A DNA stretch of 64,000 nucleotides from Candidatus Kapaibacterium thiocyanatum (lineage in GTDB: Bacteria; Bacteroidota; Ignavibacteria; Kapaibacteriales; Kapaibacteriaceae), in the NCBI GenBank assembly GCA_001899175.1, contig MKVH01000024.1:186001-250000 (forward strand). Direction: 5' to 3'. The notes below the pieces were generated by a model, which saw only the letters and a list, made by a program, of their open reading frames with translations, had not been told where the DNA came from and searched no databases. Below, in pieces: positions 42,839-51,874 of the stretch. The translations under genes were made by a program, and so were the position numbers. Numbering within the stretch: position 1 is the stretch's first letter; each line of letters starts with the position of its first letter.

Positions 42839-43888
42839 CTATTCGAGAGTAGTGGCGCTTGCCTCGTTCTGACGGGCGATGCGCTGGTCGCGGCGTTGCT
42901 TCGCCAGAGCACGCAGGTCCACGACGTGGTCCGCTTCATCGACGATTTCCACGCCGAGCATGGTCTCCATGACGTCTTCCAGCGTCAGCAGGCCTTCTAC
43001 ACCTCCATATTCGTCGACCACCATCAGCAGATGCTGTTTCTTCTGCAGGAAAAGCTCGAGTGCCTGATCGAGCGAGATGTTTTCGGGAATGAAGTCCACG
43101 TCGCGTTTGAGCTTCGAGATCGGAGCGGCATGGCGCCCTGCCAGTGCGGCCCTGAGAACGTCCTTCGTCATGACGTAGCCGCTGACGCTGTCGAGCGACT
43201 CGTCGTCGAAGACCGGGAAGCGTGAATACATCTGGAGTTCGGGTTGCTTGATGACGTCGCTGATCGTCATGTCCTCATTCGCACCATATACGACCATACG
43301 GGGCGTCATCACGTCGCTGACCTCGATGCTGCTGAGCTTCATGATGTTGGTCATGATGCGGTATTCACCCGGGTCGAGGGCGCCTTCCTCACGCGCGGTC
43401 TCCACGAGTGCTTCGAGTTCCTCGCGTGAGTCGTCTTCGCTGTCGCCCGGGCGTGCGATCTTCATGAGCAGGCGATGGAGCCAGATGAAGGGGCGTGCGG
43501 TGAAGATCGCAGCACCGAGGAGCAGACTCGTACCGCGCAGCATGCGATCCCAGAAACGGGCGCCGATCACGGCGGCCACAGTCTTGATGAGGACGACAGC
43601 CGAGATCAGGACGAGCATGTCGATGAGGAAGAGGGAGCTGTTCGCGAAGGGCAGCGTCAGGGAGGCCACGCTGGCCGTCGTCAGCACCAGGAAGGCTACG
43701 TCGATGATACTGATCGACAGTCTTGCTTCCTCGTGTTCGTCCATCGCCGCACGAACGCGTGAAGCCGCATCCGATCCTTCTTCGGCCATCGTGGCGATGA
43801 CGGAGGCGGGCATACTGAAGAGGGCAGAGGCCAGGTATTCGCACAGGCCACTGCCGAGGGCACCTACGGCAAGTATGAGATAGTCCAT
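42839..43888 (-). CDS. CNNM/CorC-like membrane protein with CBS pair
   Basis: A 349-residue protein. An N-terminal CNNM transmembrane domain (about residues 1-150, with SLFLIDMLVLISAVVLIKTV) is followed by EELEALVETAREEGALDPGEYRIMTNIMKL, the standard linker, and two CBS motifs (VMTPRMVVYGAN ... and MVVDEYGGVEGLLTLEDVMETMLG). The C-terminal CorC_HlyC domain of longer relatives is missing; instead there is a short basic tail. The family handles Mg(2+)/Co(2+) transport or homeostasis. Its start touches the stop of the LEA-type lipoprotein gene, so the two are coupled. Confidence 0.86.
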   Translation of the reverse strand: MDYLILAVGALGSGLCEYLASALFSMPASVIATMAEEGSDAASRVRAAMDEHEEARLSISIIDVAFLVLTTASVASLTLPFANSSLFLIDMLVLISAVVLIKTVAAVIGARFWDRMLRGTSLLLGAAIFTARPFIWLHRLLMKIARPGDSEDDSREELEALVETAREEGALDPGEYRIMTNIMKLSSIEVSDVMTPRMVVYGANEDMTISDVIKQPELQMYSRFPVFDDESLDSVSGYVMTKDVLRAALAGRHAAPISKLKRDVDFIPENISLDQALELFLQKKQHLLMVVDEYGGVEGLLTLEDVMETMLGVEIVDEADHVVDLRALAKQRRDQRIARQNEASATTLE

Positions 43889-44493
43889 CAGCTACCGCGG
43901 AACTCCTTGTCCACGATGGTGATACGGCTGGGATACGTCATCGGGCCGAACGGCGTGGTGATGCTCGGTTGTGCGTCCAGCTTGAGTCGGGCGGCGGAAC
44001 CGTTCGCTCCACCGAGGGCGAGGGCCAGGTTGACGAGGCCGTCATAGCCTTTTTCGGCGAAGAACGAATACAGGTCCAGGCTCACGCCGAGGGGGATCAC
44101 GGCCGTCTGGCCGTTACCGGGAATTTCGAGGGGTGACTGCAGATTGCCTGCGACCGTCTGCTTGTCGTCGATGAACAGACGCCAGTCGAGGTCCTTCAGC
44201 GTGACGGCCGTCTGCCTCGTGCCCGCTGTTCCCGTGTTGGGGTTCTTCGCATCGACGTTCAGCGTGAAGCTGGTGGGCAGTGTCTTCCGCGCGAAGGCTT
44301 GCGTCAGGGCGAGGCCGTCGGCGATGGAAAGGCTGCCCGGCGACGAGATGCGCGTGATGTCGACACCTGCGAGCTTCATCTGCGTGACGCTATTGAGCTT
44401 GAACTGCAGTTTCTGAAGCGACGAAAGGCTGTTCGTGATCTGCTGGATCTGGGTGCAGCCCACGAGGAGGACCAGGAAGAGGAACTTTTTCAT
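43888..44493 (-). CDS. LEA-type-2-like lipoprotein
   Basis: A 201-residue protein starting at MKKFLFLVLLVGC, a typical lipoprotein signal with cysteine at 13. The mature part resembles water-stress/LEA type 2 domains: SFTLNVDAKNPNTGT (the V-x-NPN turn), VTLKDLDWRLFIDDKQTVAG and then AVIPLGVSLDL. Such beta-sandwich lipoproteins are common in Bacteroidota with no fixed role. Adjacent to and one base overlapping the CNNM gene. Confidence 0.75.
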   Translation of the reverse strand: MKKFLFLVLLVGCTQIQQITNSLSSLQKLQFKLNSVTQMKLAGVDITRISSPGSLSIADGLALTQAFARKTLPTSFTLNVDAKNPNTGTAGTRQTAVTLKDLDWRLFIDDKQTVAGNLQSPLEIPGNGQTAVIPLGVSLDLYSFFAEKGYDGLVNLALALGGANGSAARLKLDAQPSITTPFGPMTYPSRITIVDKEFRGS

Positions 44494-44607
44494 TGTCTGA
44501 TGATGGTTGTTTCGGGACACGTCGACGTCGTCCGCTGCCAACATAGCAAAGAATCGCGGAGCAAGGGTCAGGACGTATCAATGGTATCGTTGCGTTTAAC
44601 GGGGCGA

Positions 44608-45090
44608 TCATTCGCCGCTGAAGCCTTCTTCCTTCAGGAGCGATTCGATGGATTCGCGGTTCTGGTTGAGCAGGCTGTTGATGATGGTACGCAGACGCGC
44701 TATGCGTCGGCGTTCCTGGCCCAGCGTGGTGAGCATCCGCGCCTTGGTGATGAGCAGCTTTTCTTCGATGGGCTTGGTGAGGAAGTCGTCCGCTCCGGCT
44801 TCGACCGCCTTGACCTGCGTGGCCATGTCGTTGAGTGCCGTGACGATGGCGACGGGAATTCGTGCGGTGGCAGGGTCGGTCTTGAGCGTGCGTACCGTCT
44901 CGAAGCCATCGAGGCGGGGCATCATGACGTCGAGGATGATGGCATCGGGTTGACGTACGGCGACCTTGTCGAGGCACTCCATACCGTCGTTCGCTTCGTC
45001 TGCATCGAAGCCGTGCGTCTCGAGATATCGACGCATCAGCTTTGTCGTGATCTTGTTGTCGTCGACGACAAGGATGTAGGGACGCTCCAT
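44608..45090 (-). CDS. Single-domain response regulator
   Basis: A 160-residue CheY-like receiver. The acidic pair D10-D11 (VVDDN), the phosphorylation site D54 (IILDVMMP), T84 (IVTA) and K106 (LTKP) are all in place. A C-terminal helix (about 125-160, RIARLRTIINSLLNQNRESI) replaces an output domain and may be a dimer or partner helix. No histidine kinase is next to it. It lies 3 bases after bshC and probably shares its transcript. Confidence 0.88.
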   Translation of the reverse strand: MERPYILVVDDNKITTKLMRRYLETHGFDADEANDGMECLDKVAVRQPDAIILDVMMPRLDGFETVRTLKTDPATARIPVAIVTALNDMATQVKAVEAGADDFLTKPIEEKLLITKARMLTTLGQERRRIARLRTIINSLLNQNRESIESLLKEEGFSGE

Positions 45091-45093
45091 GCT

Positions 45094-46653
45094 CTATCCG
45101 TTGATGATCGTATGGACCGTACGGTCCTGTGAACAGATCTGTCCTGCAATGTTACGAAGGCTTTCGGTACCGAATCTGGCTAACCACACTCCCAGCGCAT
45201 ATGCGCGTTCCTGAGGTGCCCCGAACGGATAGATGGTGTTGGCGCACCAGCGGTATCGATCCAGGATCTCGCCGTTGACACGTTTGACGGCCGAGCGCAT
45301 CTTGCCGTCGAGTTGATCGAGAGCCTTCACGATGTTGGCTTCGGCGGCATTGACGCTTCCGAGGAGCGTCGGATCGAGACTGCCGAGGGCCTTGCGATAG
45401 GGAGCGAGCAGTGCCGCGATATGTGGGGCCGCTTCGTCGGACGGTGGGGTCCGGTTCGTGTCGAGAATGGCGACGACATCCCGTTCGACGTCTGGCCATG
45501 GTCTCATGAACCATGAGGCTTCATGTGCGGTACGTTCGAGCAGGCGCTGCGTCCTCGCATCGATCAACGTCGCCGTATGACGCAGCACCGGCATGGGCAT
45601 GCGGATGCCGAACCATTCGTAGACGCTGCCGAGTTGTGCGTGGTAGGCGAGCTCGGCCGGACCGAGCACGGTGGCTACGCTCGGCAGGACGGCATCCTGG
45701 ATGACGGGACGGATCACGACCGATGGCGAGAACCTGTGCGCTTCCTTCGCCGCGAGGTCCATCATGGCCGGCGCTTCTTCCGTCGTCGGCCTGCGGCGTC
45801 CTTCGTCGTCATGGATGAAGACGTTGACGTCGTGCCCCTGAATCTGTGCATGGTAACCGTCACTCTTCAGTGCGGCGGATGCTTCGTCGATGCGTTCTCG
45901 CACGGCACCGGGCGATGCGAGCTCCTTGAGAAGGATAGGCAGATGAAGACCGTGACGTATCACGTCCGAGCCCCGCACGACAAGCACTCCCCATGCACCG
46001 AGCATCGGTTGCAGCAACTGGACGAAAGCATCGTTCCATGCCGTGCCCGGACGGTAGATCGAAGTCAGGACTGCCCTGACGTTGTCCGCATCCTGGCCGT
46101 TCAGTATGGCGAGCGCCGGAGCGAGACGCTCCGCGATATCGTCGCCGAACGTGCGCTGCGCGACGGGGATGCGGGGTGAGTCGCCATCCCAGAACGGCAT
46201 TCCGACGGGGAAGCCATCGGCCTGCTGAAGGACTGCGGTCGCAGCTTCGTGCGCATCGTGGTCGTTGTCCTCGAGCCAGAAGACCGGTACGACCGGCATA
46301 TCGAGCGTCGTGGTGAGTTCACGGGCCAGGGCCACGCTCGATGCGATCTTCAGCAGCGTATAGAACGGTCCCCCGAACATGCCGATCTGCTGTCCAGTGA
46401 CGGTGACCACGGCCCGTTCTTCGACGAGGGCATGGAGCGATGCACGTTGTGCTTCGGACATCTCCACCGTACGGAGACCGTCTTCGACGAGGGAGCGAAG
46501 ACGTGAACGTGCAGCGCCGTCGTTACGACGTGTTTCGCAGAATGCGCGGTCGATGGTCGTCGTCGGGAAATGGCGTATGAGCGATGGATTCCGTTCCAGC
46601 CATGCATGGAGCAGAGCCGATCCGGGAAGGTTCCTGAGAGGAATGGTGGTCAT
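45094..46653 (-). CDS. bshC: Bacillithiol biosynthesis cysteine-adding enzyme BshC
   Basis: A 519-residue protein with the family motifs VTVTGQQIGMFGGPFYTLLK, VVPVFWLEDNDHDAHEA (the EDHD-like active-site segment) and the long C-terminal coiled coil. BshC joins cysteine to glucosaminyl-malate, the last step of bacillithiol synthesis, so the organism probably uses bacillithiol as its low-molecular-weight thiol. The genes for BshA and BshB are not in the window. Its ATG overlaps the stop of the amidohydrolase gene upstream (ATGA). Confidence 0.88.
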   Translation of the reverse strand: MTTIPLRNLPGSALLHAWLERNPSLIRHFPTTTIDRAFCETRRNDGAARSRLRSLVEDGLRTVEMSEAQRASLHALVEERAVVTVTGQQIGMFGGPFYTLLKIASSVALARELTTTLDMPVVPVFWLEDNDHDAHEAATAVLQQADGFPVGMPFWDGDSPRIPVAQRTFGDDIAERLAPALAILNGQDADNVRAVLTSIYRPGTAWNDAFVQLLQPMLGAWGVLVVRGSDVIRHGLHLPILLKELASPGAVRERIDEASAALKSDGYHAQIQGHDVNVFIHDDEGRRRPTTEEAPAMMDLAAKEAHRFSPSVVIRPVIQDAVLPSVATVLGPAELAYHAQLGSVYEWFGIRMPMPVLRHTATLIDARTQRLLERTAHEASWFMRPWPDVERDVVAILDTNRTPPSDEAAPHIAALLAPYRKALGSLDPTLLGSVNAAEANIVKALDQLDGKMRSAVKRVNGEILDRYRWCANTIYPFGAPQERAYALGVWLARFGTESLRNIAGQICSQDRTVHTIING

Positions 46654-49600
46654 CGTTCTGTGTGTTCGGCGCCGCCTTCGTCCTCCATGTCGTCGCAGTG
46701 ATACATGCGACGCGGTCCCGAGCCGCGACCGGCGACGGCACCACCCGAGGCGATGGACTTGAGCGCTTCCTGTTCCAAAAATCGACGCAGTTCGGCGTCG
46801 CGTTCGCGCATGCGCGCATCCTGGGTGCGGGAGAACATCTCGCGTCCGTCAACGTAGGTCCGTTCGACGCGTGACATGTTCGAAAGGGGATTGCCGGTCC
46901 ATACGACGATATCGGCATCCTTGCCCGTTTCGATACTTCCCATGCGCCTGTCGGCCATCATCTGCTTCGCAGCGTTGATGGTGGGGAAACGCATGGCTTC
47001 TTCCGGGCTGACGTTACCGTATTTGACGCTCTTCCCAGCTTCCTGATTGAGGCGGCGGGCCATCTCCGCGTCATCGCTGTTGATGCTGACCAGGACTCCC
47101 TGTTCGTGCATGATGGCGGGGCTTTCCGGAATGGCGTCGAAGACTTCGAACTTGTAGGCCCACCAGTCCGCGAACGACGACGCGGATGCACCATGCTTCG
47201 CCATCTCGCGTGCGACCTTGTATCCCTCAAGGATGTGCGTGAAGGTATGGACGCGGAAACCGAATTCTTCGGCAAGTCTCATGAGCATCAGGATTTCGCT
47301 CTGCACGTAGGAGTGGCAGTGGATCTTGCGGCTGCCGTTGAGGATCTCGACCAGTGCATCGAGCTGGATATCACGGCGTACGGGAAGCTTGCCCGGGTCT
47401 GTGTCCTTCAGATCGTGCTCGTACTCGCGCGCTGCACGGAAGGCATCGCGCATGAGTTGTTCGACGCCCATACGTGATTGCGGATAGCGTACCGTGAAAC
47501 GATCACCCCAGTTGCTCTGCTTGACGTTCTCGCCGAGAGCGAACTTCACCGTGCCGGGGACGTCGTTTACTTTCAGTCCTTCGGCATCCGCACCCCAGCG
47601 CAGCTTGATGAACTGCAATTGCCCACCCATCGGATTGGCCGAACCGTGGAGCAGGTGGGACGCCGTGACGCCTCCGCCGAGCTGACGATAGATGTTGATG
47701 TCGTCGGGATCCAGAACGTCGCCGATACGCACTTCCGTCGTGACGGCATGCGTTCCTTCGTTCACGCCGCGCGAGATGGCGATGTGGGAATGTTCGTCGA
47801 TGATGCCGGGCGTGATATGCATGCCCGTGCAGTCGATCGTCGTGGCACCGGCGCCCGCGCCACTGCCGATGGCCGTGATCTTTCCGCCGCTGATGACGAC
47901 GTCGGTGTTCTGACGAACGCCGTCGGGACCGCAGGTCCATACCGCCGCGTTCTTGAGTACGATGGTGTTCTGCGCCGGCAGGCTGTCCATGCCGAAGGGG
48001 CCGAGCGGCAGCCAGGTCGGCAGAGGACGGCGTGAAGCGACGGGAGGACGTACGTCGGGCGTCTTCCGAATCAGTGAGTCGCGACGCAGGACGAACGGCA
48101 CGTCGGCTCCATCCGGTGCCGTGAGAACGCCGCTCACGAGGATGCTGTCGGCGAGTGCCGCGCCGCGTGCGATGCCCTTGATACCGAGCGTGTCGAGCTG
48201 CAGGGTGAAGTGCATCCGCTGGCCGCTGACCGTGAAGGTCGACGGCACGGGGATGCTGTCCGCCTTGACGGCGACGGATGGAGCCGTCGCACTGCCGCTG
48301 ATGCGTACCGTGAGATTCCGGCTCACGGCGCTGGACGTCATGGTCCAGACGCCGCGCATGTCGATGTCGGCCTGACGCTTGACTTCGGTGGTCCTGCCTG
48401 CAACCATGACGGCATTGATGGACGTCTTGCTGTCGAAGATGTCGCCACTGGCGAATACTACGTTCGCATAGTATCCCGGGGCGATGCGACCGCAGCGGTC
48501 CGCGATGCCTGCGAACTTCGCGGCCGTCGTCGTGAGTGCAGCCAGTGCGTGGGACGAATCCATGCCGCGGGCGACGCACAGACGTACGTTGTCGAGGAAG
48601 GACGACTTGTCCTTGAGGCCATGCGTCGTGAAGGCGATGGTACAGCCGACGCTGTCGAGCAGACGGGCATTGTCGGGAGCCCAGTACCAGTGGATGAGGT
48701 CGACGAGTGCGACTTCGCCTGCACCGGTGACGTCGCGGACGTCGGGTGTCGTGGGGAAGGCGAGAGGGAGAACGATGTTGGGCTTCAGCGAGGCCATCGA
48801 GGCGAGTCGACGGTACTCGAAGCCGCTACCCTTGATGATATGGGGAATCGTCGTGGTGCCACGGAACAGTTCGTTCCATCGCATGACGTCGTGTTCGTCC
48901 TGCGCTTCTGCCATGAAGGGAAGCTGGCTGTTCGCGATCAGTGCTTCGAGGGCGATGTTCGTTTCGGGAGGTGTGAGGGAGGCATTGCGCTTCGCCACGG
49001 TGTGGGCGTTGTGGTACCAGGTGGCGTCGCTGAAGGTCTGGCGGATCAGGGCGATGCAGCCCATCATCGACGATGGATAGGGTGTGCGCGACGTTCCCTT
49101 GCGGAAGGATATGCCTTGATAGACGTTGTCGGCGATCACCGTCATGGATGCCGTGCCGGGACGTACCAGGATGGCTGCGGAGGTTCCGCGGAAGATGCCG
49201 TCGAGCGACCCTGCGGCACCGGCCGTGATGCCGAGCTTCTGAAGTTGCGTCGCGGCATCGTCGGCGACGTTGATCATGGTCGAGGCGCGTACTTCGGGAT
49301 GGACGGCCTGGTTCCAGTGGCGGATGCCGACTGCCGTCGGCGTCTCCGGTCCTTCGTCCTCCCACCATGGGCGATCCTTCGTCTCGGACTTTCCTTCGCC
49401 GACCGACGTTACGTCGAGATAGGGATCGACGAAGCCGGCATAGACCCACATGCCGCGACTGTCCCGTACTTCCGCTCCCTGCGGGATGGAGAGCTTCCTG
49501 CCCACGGCCTCGATCCGTTCGTCGCGGATGATGATCACGGCGCTGTCGATGCGCTTCCCTGGTTCGGGAATCACCGTGCAGTTCGTGATGGCGATCAACC

Positions 49601-49703
49601 GGATCGACTTCGTGCGCAACCCGTCGATGGCCCTGGTGGAGACCTGCGCCCGTGCCGACAGCGCAGCGGTTAGAAGAAACAGGAGAGGGAAGAAGCGCTT
49701 CAT
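46650..49703 (-). CDS. Exported double amidohydrolase
   Basis: A 1017-residue protein with a signal peptide ending SARAQ. Two amidohydrolase modules are seen. The first (about 35-430) has the fold cues (VIIIRDERIEAVGRKLSIPQ, GMWVYAGFVDPYLDV), but the HxH metal pair is replaced by DPYLD, so it is probably inactive. The second (about 560-1000) has CTGMHITPGIIDEHSHIAIS with an intact HSH, HCHSYVQSEI, HTFTHILEGYKV and SINSDD, the usual metal ligands. Substrate unknown; periplasmic imidazolone/dipeptide-type hydrolases share this layout. A TAGTTTTG box is at 49729-49736. Confidence 0.83.
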   Translation of the reverse strand: MKRFFPLLFLLTAALSARAQVSTRAIDGLRTKSIRLIAITNCTVIPEPGKRIDSAVIIIRDERIEAVGRKLSIPQGAEVRDSRGMWVYAGFVDPYLDVTSVGEGKSETKDRPWWEDEGPETPTAVGIRHWNQAVHPEVRASTMINVADDAATQLQKLGITAGAAGSLDGIFRGTSAAILVRPGTASMTVIADNVYQGISFRKGTSRTPYPSSMMGCIALIRQTFSDATWYHNAHTVAKRNASLTPPETNIALEALIANSQLPFMAEAQDEHDVMRWNELFRGTTTIPHIIKGSGFEYRRLASMASLKPNIVLPLAFPTTPDVRDVTGAGEVALVDLIHWYWAPDNARLLDSVGCTIAFTTHGLKDKSSFLDNVRLCVARGMDSSHALAALTTTAAKFAGIADRCGRIAPGYYANVVFASGDIFDSKTSINAVMVAGRTTEVKRQADIDMRGVWTMTSSAVSRNLTVRISGSATAPSVAVKADSIPVPSTFTVSGQRMHFTLQLDTLGIKGIARGAALADSILVSGVLTAPDGADVPFVLRRDSLIRKTPDVRPPVASRRPLPTWLPLGPFGMDSLPAQNTIVLKNAAVWTCGPDGVRQNTDVVISGGKITAIGSGAGAGATTIDCTGMHITPGIIDEHSHIAISRGVNEGTHAVTTEVRIGDVLDPDDINIYRQLGGGVTASHLLHGSANPMGGQLQFIKLRWGADAEGLKVNDVPGTVKFALGENVKQSNWGDRFTVRYPQSRMGVEQLMRDAFRAAREYEHDLKDTDPGKLPVRRDIQLDALVEILNGSRKIHCHSYVQSEILMLMRLAEEFGFRVHTFTHILEGYKVAREMAKHGASASSFADWWAYKFEVFDAIPESPAIMHEQGVLVSINSDDAEMARRLNQEAGKSVKYGNVSPEEAMRFPTINAAKQMMADRRMGSIETGKDADIVVWTGNPLSNMSRVERTYVDGREMFSRTQDARMRERDAELRRFLEQEALKSIASGGAVAGRGSGPRRMYHCDDMEDEGGAEHTER

Positions 49704-49705
49704 GG

Positions 49706-49713
49706 TAACTTTG
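49706..49713 (+). promoter_or_regulatory. -7 promoter box (TAACTTTG) of the sulfatase gene
   Basis: An exact TAnnTTTG match, 46 bases before the ATG at 49760. The divergent amidohydrolase gene has its own box 16 bases away. Confidence 0.5.
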
Positions 49714-49728
49714 CCGAATTGGAACAGG

Positions 49729-49736
49729 CAAAACTA
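49729..49736 (-). promoter_or_regulatory. -7 promoter box (TAGTTTTG) of the amidohydrolase gene
   Basis: Reads TAGTTTTG on the minus strand, 25 bases before the ATG at 49703. Confidence 0.5.
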
Positions 49737-49759
49737 CGCCCCGGAGCGATATCTCAACC

Positions 49760-51742
49760 GTGAATCGTCGATATCTGCATATCTCCTATCTGCTGACGGT
49801 CTACGGTGTCGGATTGGTCGTCTTCCTGCTGTTCCGGGCCCTCGTCCTCTTCGTCAATCTGCCGCAGCTCGACAGCGTGGCCACGGGACGGATGGAGTCC
49901 TTGCTGACGGCGTTCTGGATGGGACTGCGCTTCGATACCGTCATCTCCTGCTACATCCTCGCCCTGCCGCTCGCAGTCCTTTCCCTGGCTTCCATCGTCC
50001 GGCTCGACCGACCGAAGCTCTATGCCGCAGCCGGGATCTACCTGACGGTGTTCTATGGCATCGCCTTCTTCATCTGCGCGGCAGACGTACCGTACATGGT
50101 CCAGTATCGATCGCGCATCACCGTGGACGCGCTGCAGTGGGCGGACAATCCGGCCTTCATGATCGGGATGATCGTGCAGGAAGCCCGCTTCGGCGTCTAT
50201 CTTCTCGTCTTCTGCGCTGTCATAGGGGCATGGATATGGGCCATGCGACGGACCCATCGGCGATATCTGCCCTCGATGCGGATACGCGAGGAGCGGTCGT
50301 GGAAGCATGCGGCCATCGCCATCGGAGTGTTCGTGCCGACGATGCTGCTCTGCATCCTCGGAATCAGGGGGCGGTGGGAGCAGAAGTCGCCCATCAGGGT
50401 CGGTACCGCCTTCGCCACGCCGTATGCCTTCACCAACCAGCTCGGGCTCAATCCGGTCTTCACCTTCCTGCGGAGCTGGATGGATGCACGGCAGCAGGAG
50501 AATCGCGCCCTTGCACTGATGCCGGACGACGAAGCGTTGCGCGAGGTGCGTCGTTATATGTGCATGCAGACGGACACGGTATTCGACTCACCCCTGGCGC
50601 GGACGGTCGCCGCTACGGGGCAGCCGCTCGCGATGAACGTCGTTCTCGTGATCATGGAAGGAATGTCGGCCGACTACATGCGCCGTCAGGGACATCCCAC
50701 GGGATTGACACCGGTACTCGACAGCCTGGCATCGATCGGAATGTCGTTCGACAGTATCTATTCCGCCGGCATCCATACGCACAACGGTATCTACGGAACG
50801 CTGTTCTCCTTCCCGTCCATGCTGCGGCGCCATCCCATGAACGGCGTCAAGATGAACGACCATACGGGCTTCGCCGTGACGCTCAAGGAATTCGGGTACC
50901 GCACGGCGTACTTCACGACGCACGACGATCAATTCGACAATGTCGGTGGCTTCCTGCGATGGAACGGCTTCGACGAGATATTCAGCCAGCAGAACTATCC
51001 ATCGGAAAAGGTGCTGAGCGTTCTCGGTGTTCCCGATCACGAGATGTTCGCATGGTCCCTGCCGGTGCTGGATCGGTATCATGCGGCGGGACGTCCGTTC
51101 TTCACGGCCTTCATGACGACGAGCAATCATGGTCCCTATATCCTGCCGCAGGGCATCCCCTTCACGCCGAAAAGTGAACATCTCGAACCCCAGATGGTGG
51201 AGTACTCGGACTGGGCCATCGGTACCTTCATGCACGAAGCCGCGAAGCGACCCTGGTTCAGGAACACGATGTTCGTCTTCGTCGCCGATCACGGCGGCAT
51301 CACGGGCGTGAATCCGTACGACGTACCATTGTCCTACCACCATTCGCCTTTCATCGTACTCGCACCGGGCGTCATACGGCCATCGGCCGTCGGCACGGTG
51401 GGCGGGCAGATCGATGTGTTTCCGACGATCATGGGACTGCTGCGGCGATCGTACGTGAACAATACGATGGGGGTCGACCTCCTGCGCGAGCGACGTCCGT
51501 TCATCTTCATCACGGAAGACGACAGGATGGCCTGCCTCGATGCACAGTACCTGTTCATCCACAAGGACGACGGAGCGGAAGGTCTCTACCGTTACCGCAC
51601 GGGCGACGTGACCAACTATCTTCGGCAGGAGGCCGTACGTGCCGACAGCATGCGGCGCTACATGTTCTCCATGATGCAGGGTACGCAATACGTTCTGGCC
51701 AACGACAAGGCCGGACGGCAGCGGAGGAAGCAGAGACAGTAG
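49760..51742 (+). CDS. LTA synthase-like sulfatase-fold phosphoglycerol transferase
   Basis: A 660-residue membrane enzyme with five N-terminal transmembrane segments (to about 210) and an extracytoplasmic sulfatase domain. MNVVLVIMEGMSADYM gives the metal-binding Glu; the expected nucleophile position is in AGIHTHNGIYGTLFSFPSML, where threonine in HTHNG is the probable nucleophile; FVFVADHGG supplies Asp-His ligands. Relatives add phosphoglycerol or phosphoethanolamine to envelope glycans or lipids. The acceptor cannot be told from the sequence. The tail is basic. Confidence 0.85.
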   Translation: MNRRYLHISYLLTVYGVGLVVFLLFRALVLFVNLPQLDSVATGRMESLLTAFWMGLRFDTVISCYILALPLAVLSLASIVRLDRPKLYAAAGIYLTVFYGIAFFICAADVPYMVQYRSRITVDALQWADNPAFMIGMIVQEARFGVYLLVFCAVIGAWIWAMRRTHRRYLPSMRIREERSWKHAAIAIGVFVPTMLLCILGIRGRWEQKSPIRVGTAFATPYAFTNQLGLNPVFTFLRSWMDARQQENRALALMPDDEALREVRRYMCMQTDTVFDSPLARTVAATGQPLAMNVVLVIMEGMSADYMRRQGHPTGLTPVLDSLASIGMSFDSIYSAGIHTHNGIYGTLFSFPSMLRRHPMNGVKMNDHTGFAVTLKEFGYRTAYFTTHDDQFDNVGGFLRWNGFDEIFSQQNYPSEKVLSVLGVPDHEMFAWSLPVLDRYHAAGRPFFTAFMTTSNHGPYILPQGIPFTPKSEHLEPQMVEYSDWAIGTFMHEAAKRPWFRNTMFVFVADHGGITGVNPYDVPLSYHHSPFIVLAPGVIRPSAVGTVGGQIDVFPTIMGLLRRSYVNNTMGVDLLRERRPFIFITEDDRMACLDAQYLFIHKDDGAEGLYRYRTGDVTNYLRQEAVRADSMRRYMFSMMQGTQYVLANDKAGRQRRKQRQ

Positions 51743-51874
51743 GGAACGAGCTCGCGAACGGTAGTCCGCATTTCTGCAAACCCGATTTGTCGAAGCACGG
51801 ATGTTGCTGTTTGTTTACGGTAACGGAACAATCGTCGACGTAACGAATACGACGGTTTTCGGTTGTTATGTCCG

